Under the pieces are notes generated by a model, which was not told where the DNA came from, ran no database searches, and worked only from the letters and a program-made list of their open reading frames with translations. The position numbers and the translations under genes are program-made. A stretch of DNA of 64,000 bases from Streptomyces platensis (lineage in GTDB: Bacteria > Actinomycetota > Actinomycetes > Streptomycetales > Streptomycetaceae). Below, piece by piece: positions 7,701-16,082 of this stretch (position 1 is the first letter of the stretch; each line of letters starts with the position of its first letter). The DNA lies in contig NZ_CP023691.1 in NCBI RefSeq assembly GCF_008704855.1, forward strand, positions 1 through 64,000, read 5' to 3'.

Positions 7701-8930
7701 ATCGGCCAGCAGGAGGATCAAGGGGTCGTGGGTGAGTAGGTCCTCGAACAGACCCGGATCGTCGACGGCCAGACGGGCCGCGATCTCCTCGTGCTCAGGC
7801 AGTACGTGGCGCGCCGGGCCGCTGCCCGCCCACAGCAGCTCTCCCCGCACCGCCGGGGCGATGCGGGCATGAAGGTATTGCGACGCCAGGTGCTCCTGGT
7901 AGCTGCGGTGTGCGAACACCCATCGGCGTTGGCCCACCGCCGTCAGCAGGCCGGACTCGGTCAGGTGCAGCAATTCGTGGCGGCGGCATGTCAGTTCCGG
8001 GACAATTCCGGGAATACCGGGGCCGGACAAGCTATCGAGGTGCAGTTCCCCCACCAGCGCTGGCTCGCCGTCTGTGAGGGCCGGGCTGCAGCTGAACTGG
8101 AGGGCAGCCGCAGCCCAGCGGGCCACCTCCAGCAGGTGATCCACCGCAGGCCGTTCCTGACGCTGGGTAAACCCTTGCGACCAGGTCTCCGTGCACAGCG
8201 TGCGGCATGCCTGCTCGTAGGCATCGGCCACCGTTTGGGGGAGTTCTTTGCCTTGGGCCTGAGCCTCCAGCAGCGGGGTCAACGTGACGGGCTGCTGAGC
8301 CAGGGCCTCAACGCTCCGGCCAGTAACTTGCTCGGCAAAAGCGGTGCCATCCAGTCCACGCTGCTCAGCTGCACTCTGCACGTCGTGTCGTGTCAGCGCA
8401 GCGAGCGTCATCAACGCCACCTGGCCAGGGTCCGGCCACAACTCGCGCAGTCTGCCTTCCAGGGCGTCGGGCCAGCGGGTGGTACGGCAGGTGATCCGTA
8501 GCCGCAGCCCCTCCCGCTGGGGCGTATCCATCCCTCGCAACTGGTGCAGGAGAACCTTGTCGAGGCTAGGGATGTCGCTCAGGCCTTCGTCCAGCCCGTC
8601 CAGCAGCACATATCGAGTCTGGTCTACTCTCGCGTGCAGGCACAGGTGCTGGCCCAGGGTGCTACTCGCGGAGGCCACATCGAAAATGTCCCGGCCCAGA
8701 TGCAGCAAGGGCGCGACTTCAATGCCCTCCTCGCTGAGGAGGGCATGCTCCTGTTCCAGGGCCACAGACTTGCCCGCGCCGCGCTCCCCCAGCACTACGA
8801 CGACCGGCACATCCCGTAGCTCGTCTAGCCGCACCGATGCGTCGGCATCAGGCCCGTCGTCAAACGGATCAAGCTTGCCACCACTGCTGGCAGGCAAGAC
8901 CCTCAAGGACCGTCGCCATGAGTATCGCAT
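4800..8930 (-). CDS. NACHT-type STAND ATPase with C-terminal PD-(D/E)XK nuclease
   Basis: From ATG 8930 the protein has 1376 residues; a longer TTG start at 8975 is less likely. The ATPase begins almost at once: Walker A GERGAGKS at 48-55 and Walker B VLLDGLDEG at 108-116, the paired-acid form typical of NACHT ATPases. A long helical region with HEAT-like repeats follows (e.g. LRHLAADARPGVAEAALRHL) and probably senses a ligand. The last ~120 residues contain RTDIHV, then VVIESKGCW, with candidate catalytic D1269, E1289 and K1291, followed by a Q-x4-Y helix, a PD-(D/E)XK nuclease signature. Known Avs proteins carry the effector at the N-terminus; here there is no N-terminal effector and the nuclease is at the other end. 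Role in phage-triggered DNA cleavage is inferred from architecture and the neighbouring defence genes. Confidence 0.85.
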   Translation of the reverse strand: MRYSWRRSLRVLPASSGGKLDPFDDGPDADASVRLDELRDVPVVVVLGERGAGKSVALEQEHALLSEEGIEVAPLLHLGRDIFDVASASSTLGQHLCLHARVDQTRYVLLDGLDEGLSDIPSLDKVLLHQLRGMDTPQREGLRLRITCRTTRWPDALEGRLRELWPDPGQVALMTLAALTRHDVQSAAEQRGLDGTAFAEQVTGRSVEALAQQPVTLTPLLEAQAQGKELPQTVADAYEQACRTLCTETWSQGFTQRQERPAVDHLLEVARWAAAALQFSCSPALTDGEPALVGELHLDSLSGPGIPGIVPELTCRRHELLHLTESGLLTAVGQRRWVFAHRSYQEHLASQYLHARIAPAVRGELLWAGSGPARHVLPEHEEIAARLAVDDPGLFEDLLTHDPLILLLADLPALPAGHRQRTAQALLEAAPDEGSKRLDFALLERLDHPGLAEQLKPFLARKTDLNQMYLALWIAAKCHPAHLMTTLLSTAEDTTLPTRFRSFALHALGEEHVMGGEVIARLRHLAADARPGVAEAALRHLWPQHLKLAEYFDLLPAQQSWTYRPTLETRMDLVTAELLDDALDWSIKTLQAQDPKSLMATALLARCIRLIGKQEAMSAKPHEERAGQALVALAAYPELSHTVESRTVLEYLYDSLNIAPSLRRRLADYVLHHSNQEHILEITFATPDVGLFSGEDLLYWAERWPHLPQKARRNAQPLFSRSPRPDDELLREAVEGARQADEELRDATAWWDAPLPEWQRRRREREEEQRRRHTFDEGQFTAALEMVHTAEPEGVRAAWGAVLGHLYRSSDGRCAEQSSRLGAVAAAPSCPPPDSALGEKLAEAAVRVVATAPAWSAHNVATWGTEWADVPELSAAGFVPASVWESAVPGTDVDRWAGWALALATMTLSAQDQALHHSLFAQCARHAGVAFETALVTCLDRLDSYRLAELVRFLHERGADDEVGLVRDWAALPGRCDASWAAVVRTLSDLGDSVARALLKHTVAAEPPHNTPKAAERWITAVQTLMAYDDLPESWPHIRQAFDDTQLCHAVIDSVVTVGPGRWPAGVAGLDEADLADLYVRLCEREELNRPRPEHESGVAYWITTEETLHELADALPQLIANKGTLCAADQLSRLATSTAHGPARLRRLARRTARQAAQRQCRPLPVQQLRKLAADHSLRVITDEAQLLDVVMEALDRVQEALSGPNGIAILLWNRAAAAGDAEMWPMWEEDFSDLVMGLLKIHLDGRRIILNREVQVDRPGAGGGRTDIHVQAADPSQGTEPFTVVIESKGCWNRGLPTALTDQLVTRYLGRPHTAGIFLVGFFDCDLWRPERRRCSPHHTMQQIERQQEKLATEHEVAVRARVLDCRPPGAQTD

Positions 8931-9189
8931 CAGGCCATTACACCCGCTCCGTAACCTGAGCGAGGAGGCTCTCAACTATTACTGATACGCGACGCGCACC
9001 GACGACCAACTAGTAGGCGAACCAGTTCTCTTGCGCACCGCCGCTATTCGGTAGCTCTCAGTGGAAATGAGCCATCCCTACTCAATGGTTGGGCTCTGCT
9101 CACGCTGATCGGCTGGTGACACCATCCCATCGCGCTCTCGTCGATGAGGCAGCGCGGCAACGTAGGCCTGTGCCTTCGCGCACGGCGCG

Positions 9190-11628
9190 TCAGGCCGGGA
9201 TGGCGGGAGCGGCGGTGTCTTCGGTCCAGTCGCCGTCGAACAGGGCAGCGGCGAGGCGGACGTGTTCGTCGGGGAGTTGACCTGCGCGGTGCTTGGTGCG
9301 GGCCTTGGCGAGCCAGGCGCCGATGCTGACGGTTTCGCCGTCGACGCGGATCGTCTCGCGGGCGGTGGGGGCGCGGCCTTCGCGGTGGAGGAAGAGTTCC
9401 AGGAGCTGGACGGTCTGTGCGAATGTGCGGCGGGTGCGGCGGGTGGGGGCCAGAGGGTTGGTGTCCGGGGTCAGGCCGAGGCCGGAGAGGAGGCGTTGCT
9501 GGCCGGGGTGGAGGGTGTGCCAGGTGGTGAGCTGTCTGTGCAGCCAGGAGCCGATCTTGGCCGTGCCGAGCAGGGTGTGGCGGGTGAGGGCGGACGGGTC
9601 GTGGCCGGCGGCGAGATGGCCATGGAGCAGGTGGTACTTGCGGTGCCAGTCCGCGCCGTGGGGCAGGCGCCAGTGAGGATCGAGCGCCGCCAGGTCGGCG
9701 GCGCGTGCCGGGTCCAGCTGGCCTTTGGTGGCGAGGTGACGTTGTTCGGCGAGCCAGGCGCCGACTTTGGTGGTGGCGGGGGAAGCGAGGTGGGCGTGGG
9801 CGGCGTGGTAGTCGGCGGCCATGGTCAGGCGGGCGCGCCAGGCGGCGTCGTGCTTGTCCCAGATCATGTTCAGGGCGTCGAGTTCGGCGATCCAGTCCGC
9901 ATCCAGACGGCCGGCGGTGCGGGCATCGCGCATGGTGGTGATGAAGGTGCCCAGGGTGTAGCCGGCGGGGTCGGTGTAGCCGGCGGGGACGTCGAGGTGG
10001 CCGTGTTCGTCGCGGTATGCCTGGGCGGCGGCCAGGCCGAGGCGGCGGGAGCGGGAGGCGGCCGCGTCGCGGGGGTCGAAGGAGGCCAGGTCCATGGCGC
10101 GGGCGATGCGCTCGGGGTGGACGGTGAAGTCGAAGTGCCAGCGGCGCTCGATAACCTCGCTGGTCTCCTTCGGTAGGCGGTTGGCTTTGTCGGGCAGGCG
10201 CTCGAGGATGCGGTGGTCGTGGCTTGCCAGCGCGGTGGCGATCGCCCACACCGGCTCGTAGGCGGTGCCGAGGATGTCGTCGGGGTCAGCGCCGGGCGGG
10301 ACGTAGACCGGGACGATGAGGCTGGCGACCTTGCCGGAGACATCCAGGCGCAGGGCGCGGCCGAGGGCCTGGACGCAGCGGATGACGCTGCGGGTGGGGT
10401 CGGCGAAGACCACCGCATCGACGCTGGGGATGTCGACGCCTTCGGAGATGAGGCGTGCGTTGGTCATGATCGCGCAGGAGGCGGCGGCGAAGTCGTCGAA
10501 GATGTCCTGGCGCTGGGCGGGGGTGTGCTCGCCGTGGGCGAAGAACAGCTGCGGGGTGATGTCCGGGCACAGCTCGGGTGCAGTGCGGCGCAGCATGCGC
10601 AGGGTGTGGGGTAGTTCGCGGGCGAAGCGGCGGGCGTCGGAGACGAGGGTGAAGTACACCAGCACCCTGCGCAGCCGGTGTTCGGTCATGGCTTTGAGGA
10701 CGGCGAGGTGCAGCGCGGTGGTGCGCAGCGCCTCCTGTGCCTCGCCTTTGATGCCGTCGTCGCCGGTGGTTCCGGGGGTCGGCAGGTTCAGGCGCGTGCG
10801 CAGGTCGGCGTCGGCCAGGGTGGGTACCACGATGCGGTAGTCCGCTGCCCGGCCGTCGGCCACCGCGGACGCGAGTGGGTATTCGAAGATCTTCTTGCCG
10901 TAGACGGCCTCGTTGTCCATGGAGTTGGCGGAGGCGTCGAGGTCCGCCTCGGTGCCGGTCCAGCGGCGGCGACGCGGGCGGGTGGTGTTGGCGGACTCCG
11001 CCAACTCAGGCGAGCCGAAGATCCGCGGCGTGGCGGTCATGTAGAGACGACGGTCTGCGTGGATGCGCGTGGCGTCGTGGACGGCCGCCCACTTCTTGTC
11101 CGCCCGGCCGGCGATCCTGTGCGCCTCGTCCATGATCGCGAGGTCGAACGGCGGCACCGTGTACTGCGTCTTCTGCGTCTGTTCGATCTTGTCGAGGGAG
11201 TCGTAGGTGCAGATCACCGTCACCGCAGGAACCTGGTCAGCCCCCTTCCCCACCACCGACAGCAGCGCCGCGAGGGCGGGGGCGTTGCTGGTCGAGCCGA
11301 CCCGCGCCGCGACCAGATCCTCCCGGCCGGCCGCGTCCATCGAGGACACGATCACCATGTGCTCGCCGTGTCCGTCGCGACGCCATGCCAAAGCCGTCTG
11401 CGCAGCCAGATCCAGCGTCGGTACCACGAACAGCACCAGCCGCGCGTCGAGTTCGTCCGCGACCCGGACCGACACCAGTGTCTTGCCCGTCCCCGTCGCA
11501 GCGACCAGCAGCCCCCGCGATCCGGGACGGCGCAGATGCTTGGCCGCCCGCTGCACCGCCTGAACCTGATCCGGAAACAACGGCCGCTTGTCCTGGCCAT
11601 TGGATCGGGGAACTTCGACCACCGTCAT
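9190..11628 (-). CDS. DEAH-box helicase with four helicase-associated repeats (TtrA-like)
   Basis: Superfamily 2 helicase of 812 residues starting ATG 11628. Motifs in order: Q-like FPDQVQAV, Walker A ATGTGKT (about 45-51), DEAH in FDLAIMDEAH, MTATPR, and motif VI QALGRALRLD. The C-terminal 300 residues contain four helicase-associated (HA) repeats, each ending near GxWL or a similar tryptophan-containing turn, such as IGSWLHRQLTTWH and IGAWLAKARTKH. HA-repeat helicases are common next to Streptomyces telomeres; the telomere-linked helicase TtrA affects conjugal transfer. Position here, within 12 kb of the end and pointing at it, fits that group. It lies 260 bases beyond the start of the NACHT gene on the same strand. 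Assignment to TtrA itself is inference. Confidence 0.85.
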   Translation of the reverse strand: MTVVEVPRSNGQDKRPLFPDQVQAVQRAAKHLRRPGSRGLLVAATGTGKTLVSVRVADELDARLVLFVVPTLDLAAQTALAWRRDGHGEHMVIVSSMDAAGREDLVAARVGSTSNAPALAALLSVVGKGADQVPAVTVICTYDSLDKIEQTQKTQYTVPPFDLAIMDEAHRIAGRADKKWAAVHDATRIHADRRLYMTATPRIFGSPELAESANTTRPRRRRWTGTEADLDASANSMDNEAVYGKKIFEYPLASAVADGRAADYRIVVPTLADADLRTRLNLPTPGTTGDDGIKGEAQEALRTTALHLAVLKAMTEHRLRRVLVYFTLVSDARRFARELPHTLRMLRRTAPELCPDITPQLFFAHGEHTPAQRQDIFDDFAAASCAIMTNARLISEGVDIPSVDAVVFADPTRSVIRCVQALGRALRLDVSGKVASLIVPVYVPPGADPDDILGTAYEPVWAIATALASHDHRILERLPDKANRLPKETSEVIERRWHFDFTVHPERIARAMDLASFDPRDAAASRSRRLGLAAAQAYRDEHGHLDVPAGYTDPAGYTLGTFITTMRDARTAGRLDADWIAELDALNMIWDKHDAAWRARLTMAADYHAAHAHLASPATTKVGAWLAEQRHLATKGQLDPARAADLAALDPHWRLPHGADWHRKYHLLHGHLAAGHDPSALTRHTLLGTAKIGSWLHRQLTTWHTLHPGQQRLLSGLGLTPDTNPLAPTRRTRRTFAQTVQLLELFLHREGRAPTARETIRVDGETVSIGAWLAKARTKHRAGQLPDEHVRLAAALFDGDWTEDTAAPAIPA

Positions 11629-11759
11629 GCAGGGCTACCTCAACAAGAGGGGACTTACCGGCGGGCCCGTTGTTTGAGCCACCCGGGGCATCCTCCCAGA
11701 CCGGCACCAAACCCGGGGTCCTCGCGGCTCCGGACTCACAGTTTCGTGCCGTTCGTTGC

Positions 11760-12983
11760 TTACGGCTTCATCCATTTGCCGAAGGCTTCGATCAGGCCGG
11801 TGTAGAAGCGGTTGCCTGGGACGGCCCCGGGGTTCTTGCTGGCGTCGTAGAAAGCGACATTGTTGAAGGATGCCGAGGCGGAGGCGTTGAGGTTCTTGTA
11901 GAAGGCGAGCTTGCCGCGGCCGAAGCCTACGAAGAGCCAGAAGACCCCCAGGGTGGCGGTGTTCTGCAGCAGTGAGCGCACTTCGGACTTGTCCCAGGGC
12001 TCGTCGCCGACCTGAACGATCACGAAGGCGGGGTCGGCGGCTCCGGATTCCTGGTAGTGGTCGACCGTGCGGCGCATGGCGTCTGCCACGTTGCCCCAGC
12101 CCCAGTCGACCTGGGTGTGTAGCTGTCCGATGCGGCCGCGGTAGTTGTCCAGTCGGATCTCCTCGAGGAACGGTTCTCGCCCGCTGGAGAAGACCACGGG
12201 GACAGTGCCGTCGTCGTCCAGGTTGGCTGAGAGTGCCAGCACTCGCTCGGCGAAGGCCTGGACGGCGAAGGACTCGTACATCTCCTCCATGTGGTAGTCG
12301 TGATCGAGGATCAGGTAGACCGCGGCACGACGGTTGGCGATCCCTCTGTTCATGAGGGCTTGTCCGGCCTGCCGGGCCGGCTCCAGTAGAGCGGGGGCCT
12401 GGCGCTGGATCTTGGACAGGTTGACCGTCTCTCCTGCAGCGGGCCCCGCTTGTGCAGGGACCGCGATGGCGGGCGGTGTGCTGGTGGCGGCATCGGCGTC
12501 GATATCGACGCCGTAGTCGGTGGCGAGGCCCGCGAGTCCGGAAGCGTAGCCCTGGCCCACGGCGCGGACCTTCCAGCCGTCACCGCGGCGGTAGAGCTCA
12601 GCGAGCACCACGACCGTCTCGCGGGCGCCGAAGTCAGGGGCGGTGAAAGCCATACCGACCGTGCCGGCCTGAGTGATGCTCACCCGCGGCGCGGTCGTGA
12701 ACACGGCCCCGGGCTGAAGCGGGTCGACGCTCGCGACGAGCACCACCGTGGCCACGCCGGAGGGAATCCGGTCCAGGTCGGCCGTCACCGTGTGGCCCGA
12801 AGCCTGCACACCGTCCTGAGCCGGGTGGTTGTAGAAGACGAGATCGTTGTCGCTGCGGACCTTACCGTTGCTGCCCAGCAGCAGTGCCGAGACGTCCACC
12901 GCAGGCTTCGCTGCGGCAACGGTGAAGGTCACCTGCCCCGCCATGAGGGCAGCGTTTTGGCCTTTGAGCAACGACGTCGTCAT
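11760..12983 (-). CDS. TerD-domain protein fused to a vWA domain
   Basis: Protein of 407 residues. The start at 12983 is supported by AGGGGG six bases upstream. Residues 1-170 form a TerD calcium-binding domain (LLKGQNAALM start, FTAPDFGARETVVVLAELYRR near the middle). Residues about 200-407 form a von Willebrand factor A domain with a modified metal site (LILDHDYHMEEMY). This TerD-vWA layout is the TerF-like branch of the tellurium-resistance or chemical-stress family. Those proteins assemble membrane-associated complexes and are thought to act in stress or phage resistance. The gene is divergent from a membrane coiled-coil protein at 13321, which may be its partner. No other ter genes are in the window. 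Confidence 0.85.
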   Translation of the reverse strand: MTTSLLKGQNAALMAGQVTFTVAAAKPAVDVSALLLGSNGKVRSDNDLVFYNHPAQDGVQASGHTVTADLDRIPSGVATVVLVASVDPLQPGAVFTTAPRVSITQAGTVGMAFTAPDFGARETVVVLAELYRRGDGWKVRAVGQGYASGLAGLATDYGVDIDADAATSTPPAIAVPAQAGPAAGETVNLSKIQRQAPALLEPARQAGQALMNRGIANRRAAVYLILDHDYHMEEMYESFAVQAFAERVLALSANLDDDGTVPVVFSSGREPFLEEIRLDNYRGRIGQLHTQVDWGWGNVADAMRRTVDHYQESGAADPAFVIVQVGDEPWDKSEVRSLLQNTATLGVFWLFVGFGRGKLAFYKNLNASASASFNNVAFYDASKNPGAVPGNRFYTGLIEAFGKWMKP

Positions 12984-13320
12984 ATCGGCCCCCTTGATCA
13001 CAGATACGGAAGCGATTCTTCCCCCGCCCAGGGCCACGCCGCAGCCAATTCGAGAATCCGCTCACAACGGTCACGTCACCGCACAACGTCATCAGGCGTC
13101 CGAGACGTCATGGCGAAGCAGCTCCCTGGGTGCCGGCGGCGAATGTCTTCAGCCGCAGCCCGGGGCCCTGCAGCAGTTGAAGCTGCGGAAGGCGGCCACG
13201 GCCAGCCTGCCGGGGGCGTCGCGTGTTCGAGGCAAGGTCGTATTGACCGGCAGCAACTCCCGCCGCTATTGGTGTCGTTGACTGCGGCCGTGCGGCCGTG
13301 AGGCGTAACGGGGAGGGCAC
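12984..13320. other. Divergent intergenic region
   Basis: About 337 bases separate the divergent starts of the TerD-vWA gene and the membrane coiled-coil gene. It must contain both promoters. No ATG- or GTG-started gene is credible here. A short cysteine-rich frame on the minus strand (13149-13256) has only a TTG start. Confidence 0.45.
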
Positions 13321-14067
13321 GTGTCTGCGATCTGGTGGCTCGTCGTCGTAGTGGCTCTCGGCGTGGGCTGGGTGGGCTGGCGACTCGCGCAGTTCCCGGG
13401 CGGCTGGGCGTACGCCTTCCATGAGCAGTACAGGGCAGACCGGGAAGCCCTGGACGGTGCCCGTGGTGCTGTGCGGCAGCTGAAGGGCACGGCTCGCCGA
13501 GAGCTGCGGCAGGCCCAGACGGCCGTGACGCGGGCGGAGAAGGCGTACCGGAGCCGGATCTCTCGAGTGGAGGCCGAGTTGCAGCAGCTGCGCACGCCGA
13601 ACCGTGGGGATCACGTCGATCAGCTGGGCCAGATCGTTCTGCACGAGCACGCGCTCCTCGTCGCAGACGACGAAGTACCGCTGGCCGGCTTACAAGTCCG
13701 GTTCGATCTGGCCCGCTCCACCCACGTGTCGTACGTGTACCTGACCCAGCCGGACGGGCGGGAGCGCCTGGAGCGCTTCGCGGGGGATGAATTCCCCGAA
13801 GACACAGTGCGCCAGTTCAGCGTGCGGCTCCAGAACGCGGCCGTCGCAGCGAACCAGCTCCAGGCGCTGCGGTGTGCCGATATCCACAAGCTCGAGGCTG
13901 AGCTGCGTGAGGCTCAGGAGGCGACCGAACCAGTAGAGACGGCGCGGGAACTGCTGGAAGAGATGCGCGCCCGGCACGGCAGCGATCCGCAGCTCCCGAA
14001 GGCTCGGGCGGCTCTCGACGACGCATGCGACGTATGGCAGGAACTGACGGGTCGACGCCCCTTGTAA
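13321..14067 (+). CDS. Membrane-anchored coiled-coil protein
   Basis: A 248-residue protein with GTG start. Residues 3-22 (IWWLVVVVALGVGWVGWRL) form a single N-terminal membrane segment. Residues about 40-90 are a strong coiled coil (RGAVRQLKGTARRELRQAQTAVTRAEKAY). The middle has alternating beta-like stretches (HALLVADDEVPLAGLQVRFDL, THVSYVYLTQPDG) and the C-terminus is helical again. I do not recognise a family. Its position opposite the TerD-vWA gene and 137 bases before the OLD nuclease suggests a role in sensing or scaffolding at the membrane. This is inference from neighbours only. Confidence 0.65.
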   Translation: MSAIWWLVVVVALGVGWVGWRLAQFPGGWAYAFHEQYRADREALDGARGAVRQLKGTARRELRQAQTAVTRAEKAYRSRISRVEAELQQLRTPNRGDHVDQLGQIVLHEHALLVADDEVPLAGLQVRFDLARSTHVSYVYLTQPDGRERLERFAGDEFPEDTVRQFSVRLQNAAVAANQLQALRCADIHKLEAELREAQEATEPVETARELLEEMRARHGSDPQLPKARAALDDACDVWQELTGRRPL

Positions 14068-14204
14068 TCCCGGTCGGGTTCCTTGCCTGCCTCGGGGCGG
14101 AAGGACCCCCTGGTATCCCAATCGATGAACATGTGCCGGAACCTATGGGGCCCCTGAAGGCGGGCACACCGCTTACGATCAGCGGGCGAGGGGAGGGGTT
14201 GGGT

Positions 14205-16082
14205 ATGCATGTGGCCCAGGTGCTGGTCGAGCGGTTTCGGTCGTGTGAGCGGGCTCTGATCCCGCTGCGGCCGGAGGTGACAGTCCTGGTCGGGGAGAAC
14301 AATGCAGGCAAGACGACGGTCGTGGATGCCCTGCGGCTGCTCACCGATCCGCTGGACGGCCGCCGGTCGCGGTATTTCGAGGAGGCCGACGTGCTGCAGG
14401 CGGCGGTCCATCTAGGCGGTCCATGCTTGCAGTTGGATCTGGCAGATGTCACACCGGCGCACAGTGGCGCCTATCTCGAGGCGATGGTGCACGGCACCGC
14501 CGCTGATGCGGGGACGGCACGGTGGCAGGTGTCGTATGCACCACCGCAGCCCGGCGGTCGTCGCGGGAGCACAGCTTGGTCCCAGGGTCCGGGGCATCCG
14601 GTGACCGGCGAGCCGCCGGCACGCGGCGGGGTCCGGCACGTGTATCTGCCCGCGCTGAGGGATGCGGAGCGGGAGCTGGCGTCGGCTGCCGGCGATCGGA
14701 TCCGGCTGATCCTGCGAGGTCTGCTGGGGTCGGAGGAGCAGGTGGATGCCTTCGTTGCACGGATCGGTAAAGGGCTGAAGGCGGTCACCGAGGACGAGGA
14801 TGTGACCGCGGTCAGCAAGCGGATCAATACACCGTTACGCAAGCTGACGGCCGGTGCGCACCTACAGGCCAGTGAACTGGCGCTGGCCGAGCCTACATTC
14901 GCCTCGATCGCGCGGTCGCTACGGATGCTGCTGGGGGATGCGGGTGGTGTGCCGTCCCCCCTGGCCGCCTCCGGCCTGGGCTACGCCAATACCCTGTTTA
15001 TCGCCACCGTGATGGCGGAGCTGGACGCGGCGGCCGAGGCCGATCTGACGGTCCTGCTGGTGGAGGAGCCCGAGGCACATCTGCATCCGCAGCTGCAGAC
15101 CCTGCTGCTGCGCTATCTGCAGCGTCGGGCGCGCGAGTCGCGCCATCGACCGGTGACCGATCCGTCGCAGCCGGCGGGGCATCTGCAGGTGCTGGTGACG
15201 ACGCACTCCCCCATCCTGTCGGCCGCGGCCAGCGTCGAGGATCTGATCGTCATGGCCCGGTGCCCAGCGCAGCTGTCCACCGGCTGGCAGGCCCGGCCAC
15301 TGCCGGTACCCCGGCTGGAGTTGAAAAAGCACCGGATGCGGCATCTGGACCGCTACCTGGACGCCACCAAGAGCGCGCTGCTGTTCTCCTCGCGCGCTGT
15401 CCTGGTGGAAGGGATATCCGAGCTGTTACTGCTACCCGCGCTGGCCCAGCGGGTGCTGGCCCCGGAGCAGCAGGAGGACCCAGACAAGCGGCAGCGCGCA
15501 TTCGAGGCGCTGGAGCGGTTCTTCGGCGCCACCCGTGTCATCGTGGACGGGGTCGGATTCGAGGTGTACCTGCGCGTGCTGATGGCACCGGTTGACGGGG
15601 TGTGCCTGGCCCGGCGCGTGGCGCTGATCACGGACACCGATGTGCCGCCCGGGGCCGAAGAACCACGCCGACTGGGCACGCTACGGTCGCTGCCACAACG
15701 GTGGGGCTCTCCGGGCCGATTGGAGCTGTGCGCGGCGCCGCGCACCCTGGAGCCGGCTCTGTGGTCCGCAGAGAACACCGAAGCATTGCGTGCGGCGTTC
15801 CTCCAGTGCGCGCCCCGCTCAGACAAGCGCTGGCAGCAGGTGCTCGCAGCCCCGAATCCGGCTGTCACCTTCGGTGAACTCTTCGTCGGCAAGGACAGCC
15901 GCACCCTGGTCGCGGGCGCCGACGAACTGGCGAAGGGAACCAAGATTTCCAAAGGCCGGTTTGCCCAGGAACTCGCCGATGTCCTGAGCGACCCGACAGT
16001 GCCGTTCAAGGTGCCGGCCTACCTGGAGCGCGCGATCCACTTCATCACCGACCCGGCCGACGATGCAGCAGACACACCGTGA
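14205..16082 (+). CDS. OLD-family ATPase-Toprim nuclease (Gabija GajA-like)
   Basis: From ATG 14205 (GGAGGGG eight bases upstream) the protein has 625 residues. A longer frame upstream lacks protein-like composition. The ABC-type ATPase domain has Walker A GENNAGKTT at 30-38 and Walker B VLLVEEPEAHLHP near 283, with a downstream histidine switch (VLVTTHSP). The Toprim domain carries LVEGISELLLLP near residue 400 and ALITDTDVPP near 473, supplying the acidic metal ligands. An OLD nuclease followed by a UvrD-like helicase is the class 2 OLD or Gabija arrangement, which defends against phages by nicking DNA when nucleotide pools fall. The stop overlaps the next gene's start (GTGA), so the two are translationally coupled. 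Function is by analogy. Confidence 0.85.
   Translation: MHVAQVLVERFRSCERALIPLRPEVTVLVGENNAGKTTVVDALRLLTDPLDGRRSRYFEEADVLQAAVHLGGPCLQLDLADVTPAHSGAYLEAMVHGTAADAGTARWQVSYAPPQPGGRRGSTAWSQGPGHPVTGEPPARGGVRHVYLPALRDAERELASAAGDRIRLILRGLLGSEEQVDAFVARIGKGLKAVTEDEDVTAVSKRINTPLRKLTAGAHLQASELALAEPTFASIARSLRMLLGDAGGVPSPLAASGLGYANTLFIATVMAELDAAAEADLTVLLVEEPEAHLHPQLQTLLLRYLQRRARESRHRPVTDPSQPAGHLQVLVTTHSPILSAAASVEDLIVMARCPAQLSTGWQARPLPVPRLELKKHRMRHLDRYLDATKSALLFSSRAVLVEGISELLLLPALAQRVLAPEQQEDPDKRQRAFEALERFFGATRVIVDGVGFEVYLRVLMAPVDGVCLARRVALITDTDVPPGAEEPRRLGTLRSLPQRWGSPGRLELCAAPRTLEPALWSAENTEALRAAFLQCAPRSDKRWQQVLAAPNPAVTFGELFVGKDSRTLVAGADELAKGTKISKGRFAQELADVLSDPTVPFKVPAYLERAIHFITDPADDAADTP

Noticed and set aside
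13149..13256. Short cysteine-rich minus-strand frame ending FNCCRAPGCG, resembling a lanthipeptide core
   Set aside because: It has only a TTG start with poor spacing, and no dehydratase, cyclase or transporter lies nearby.
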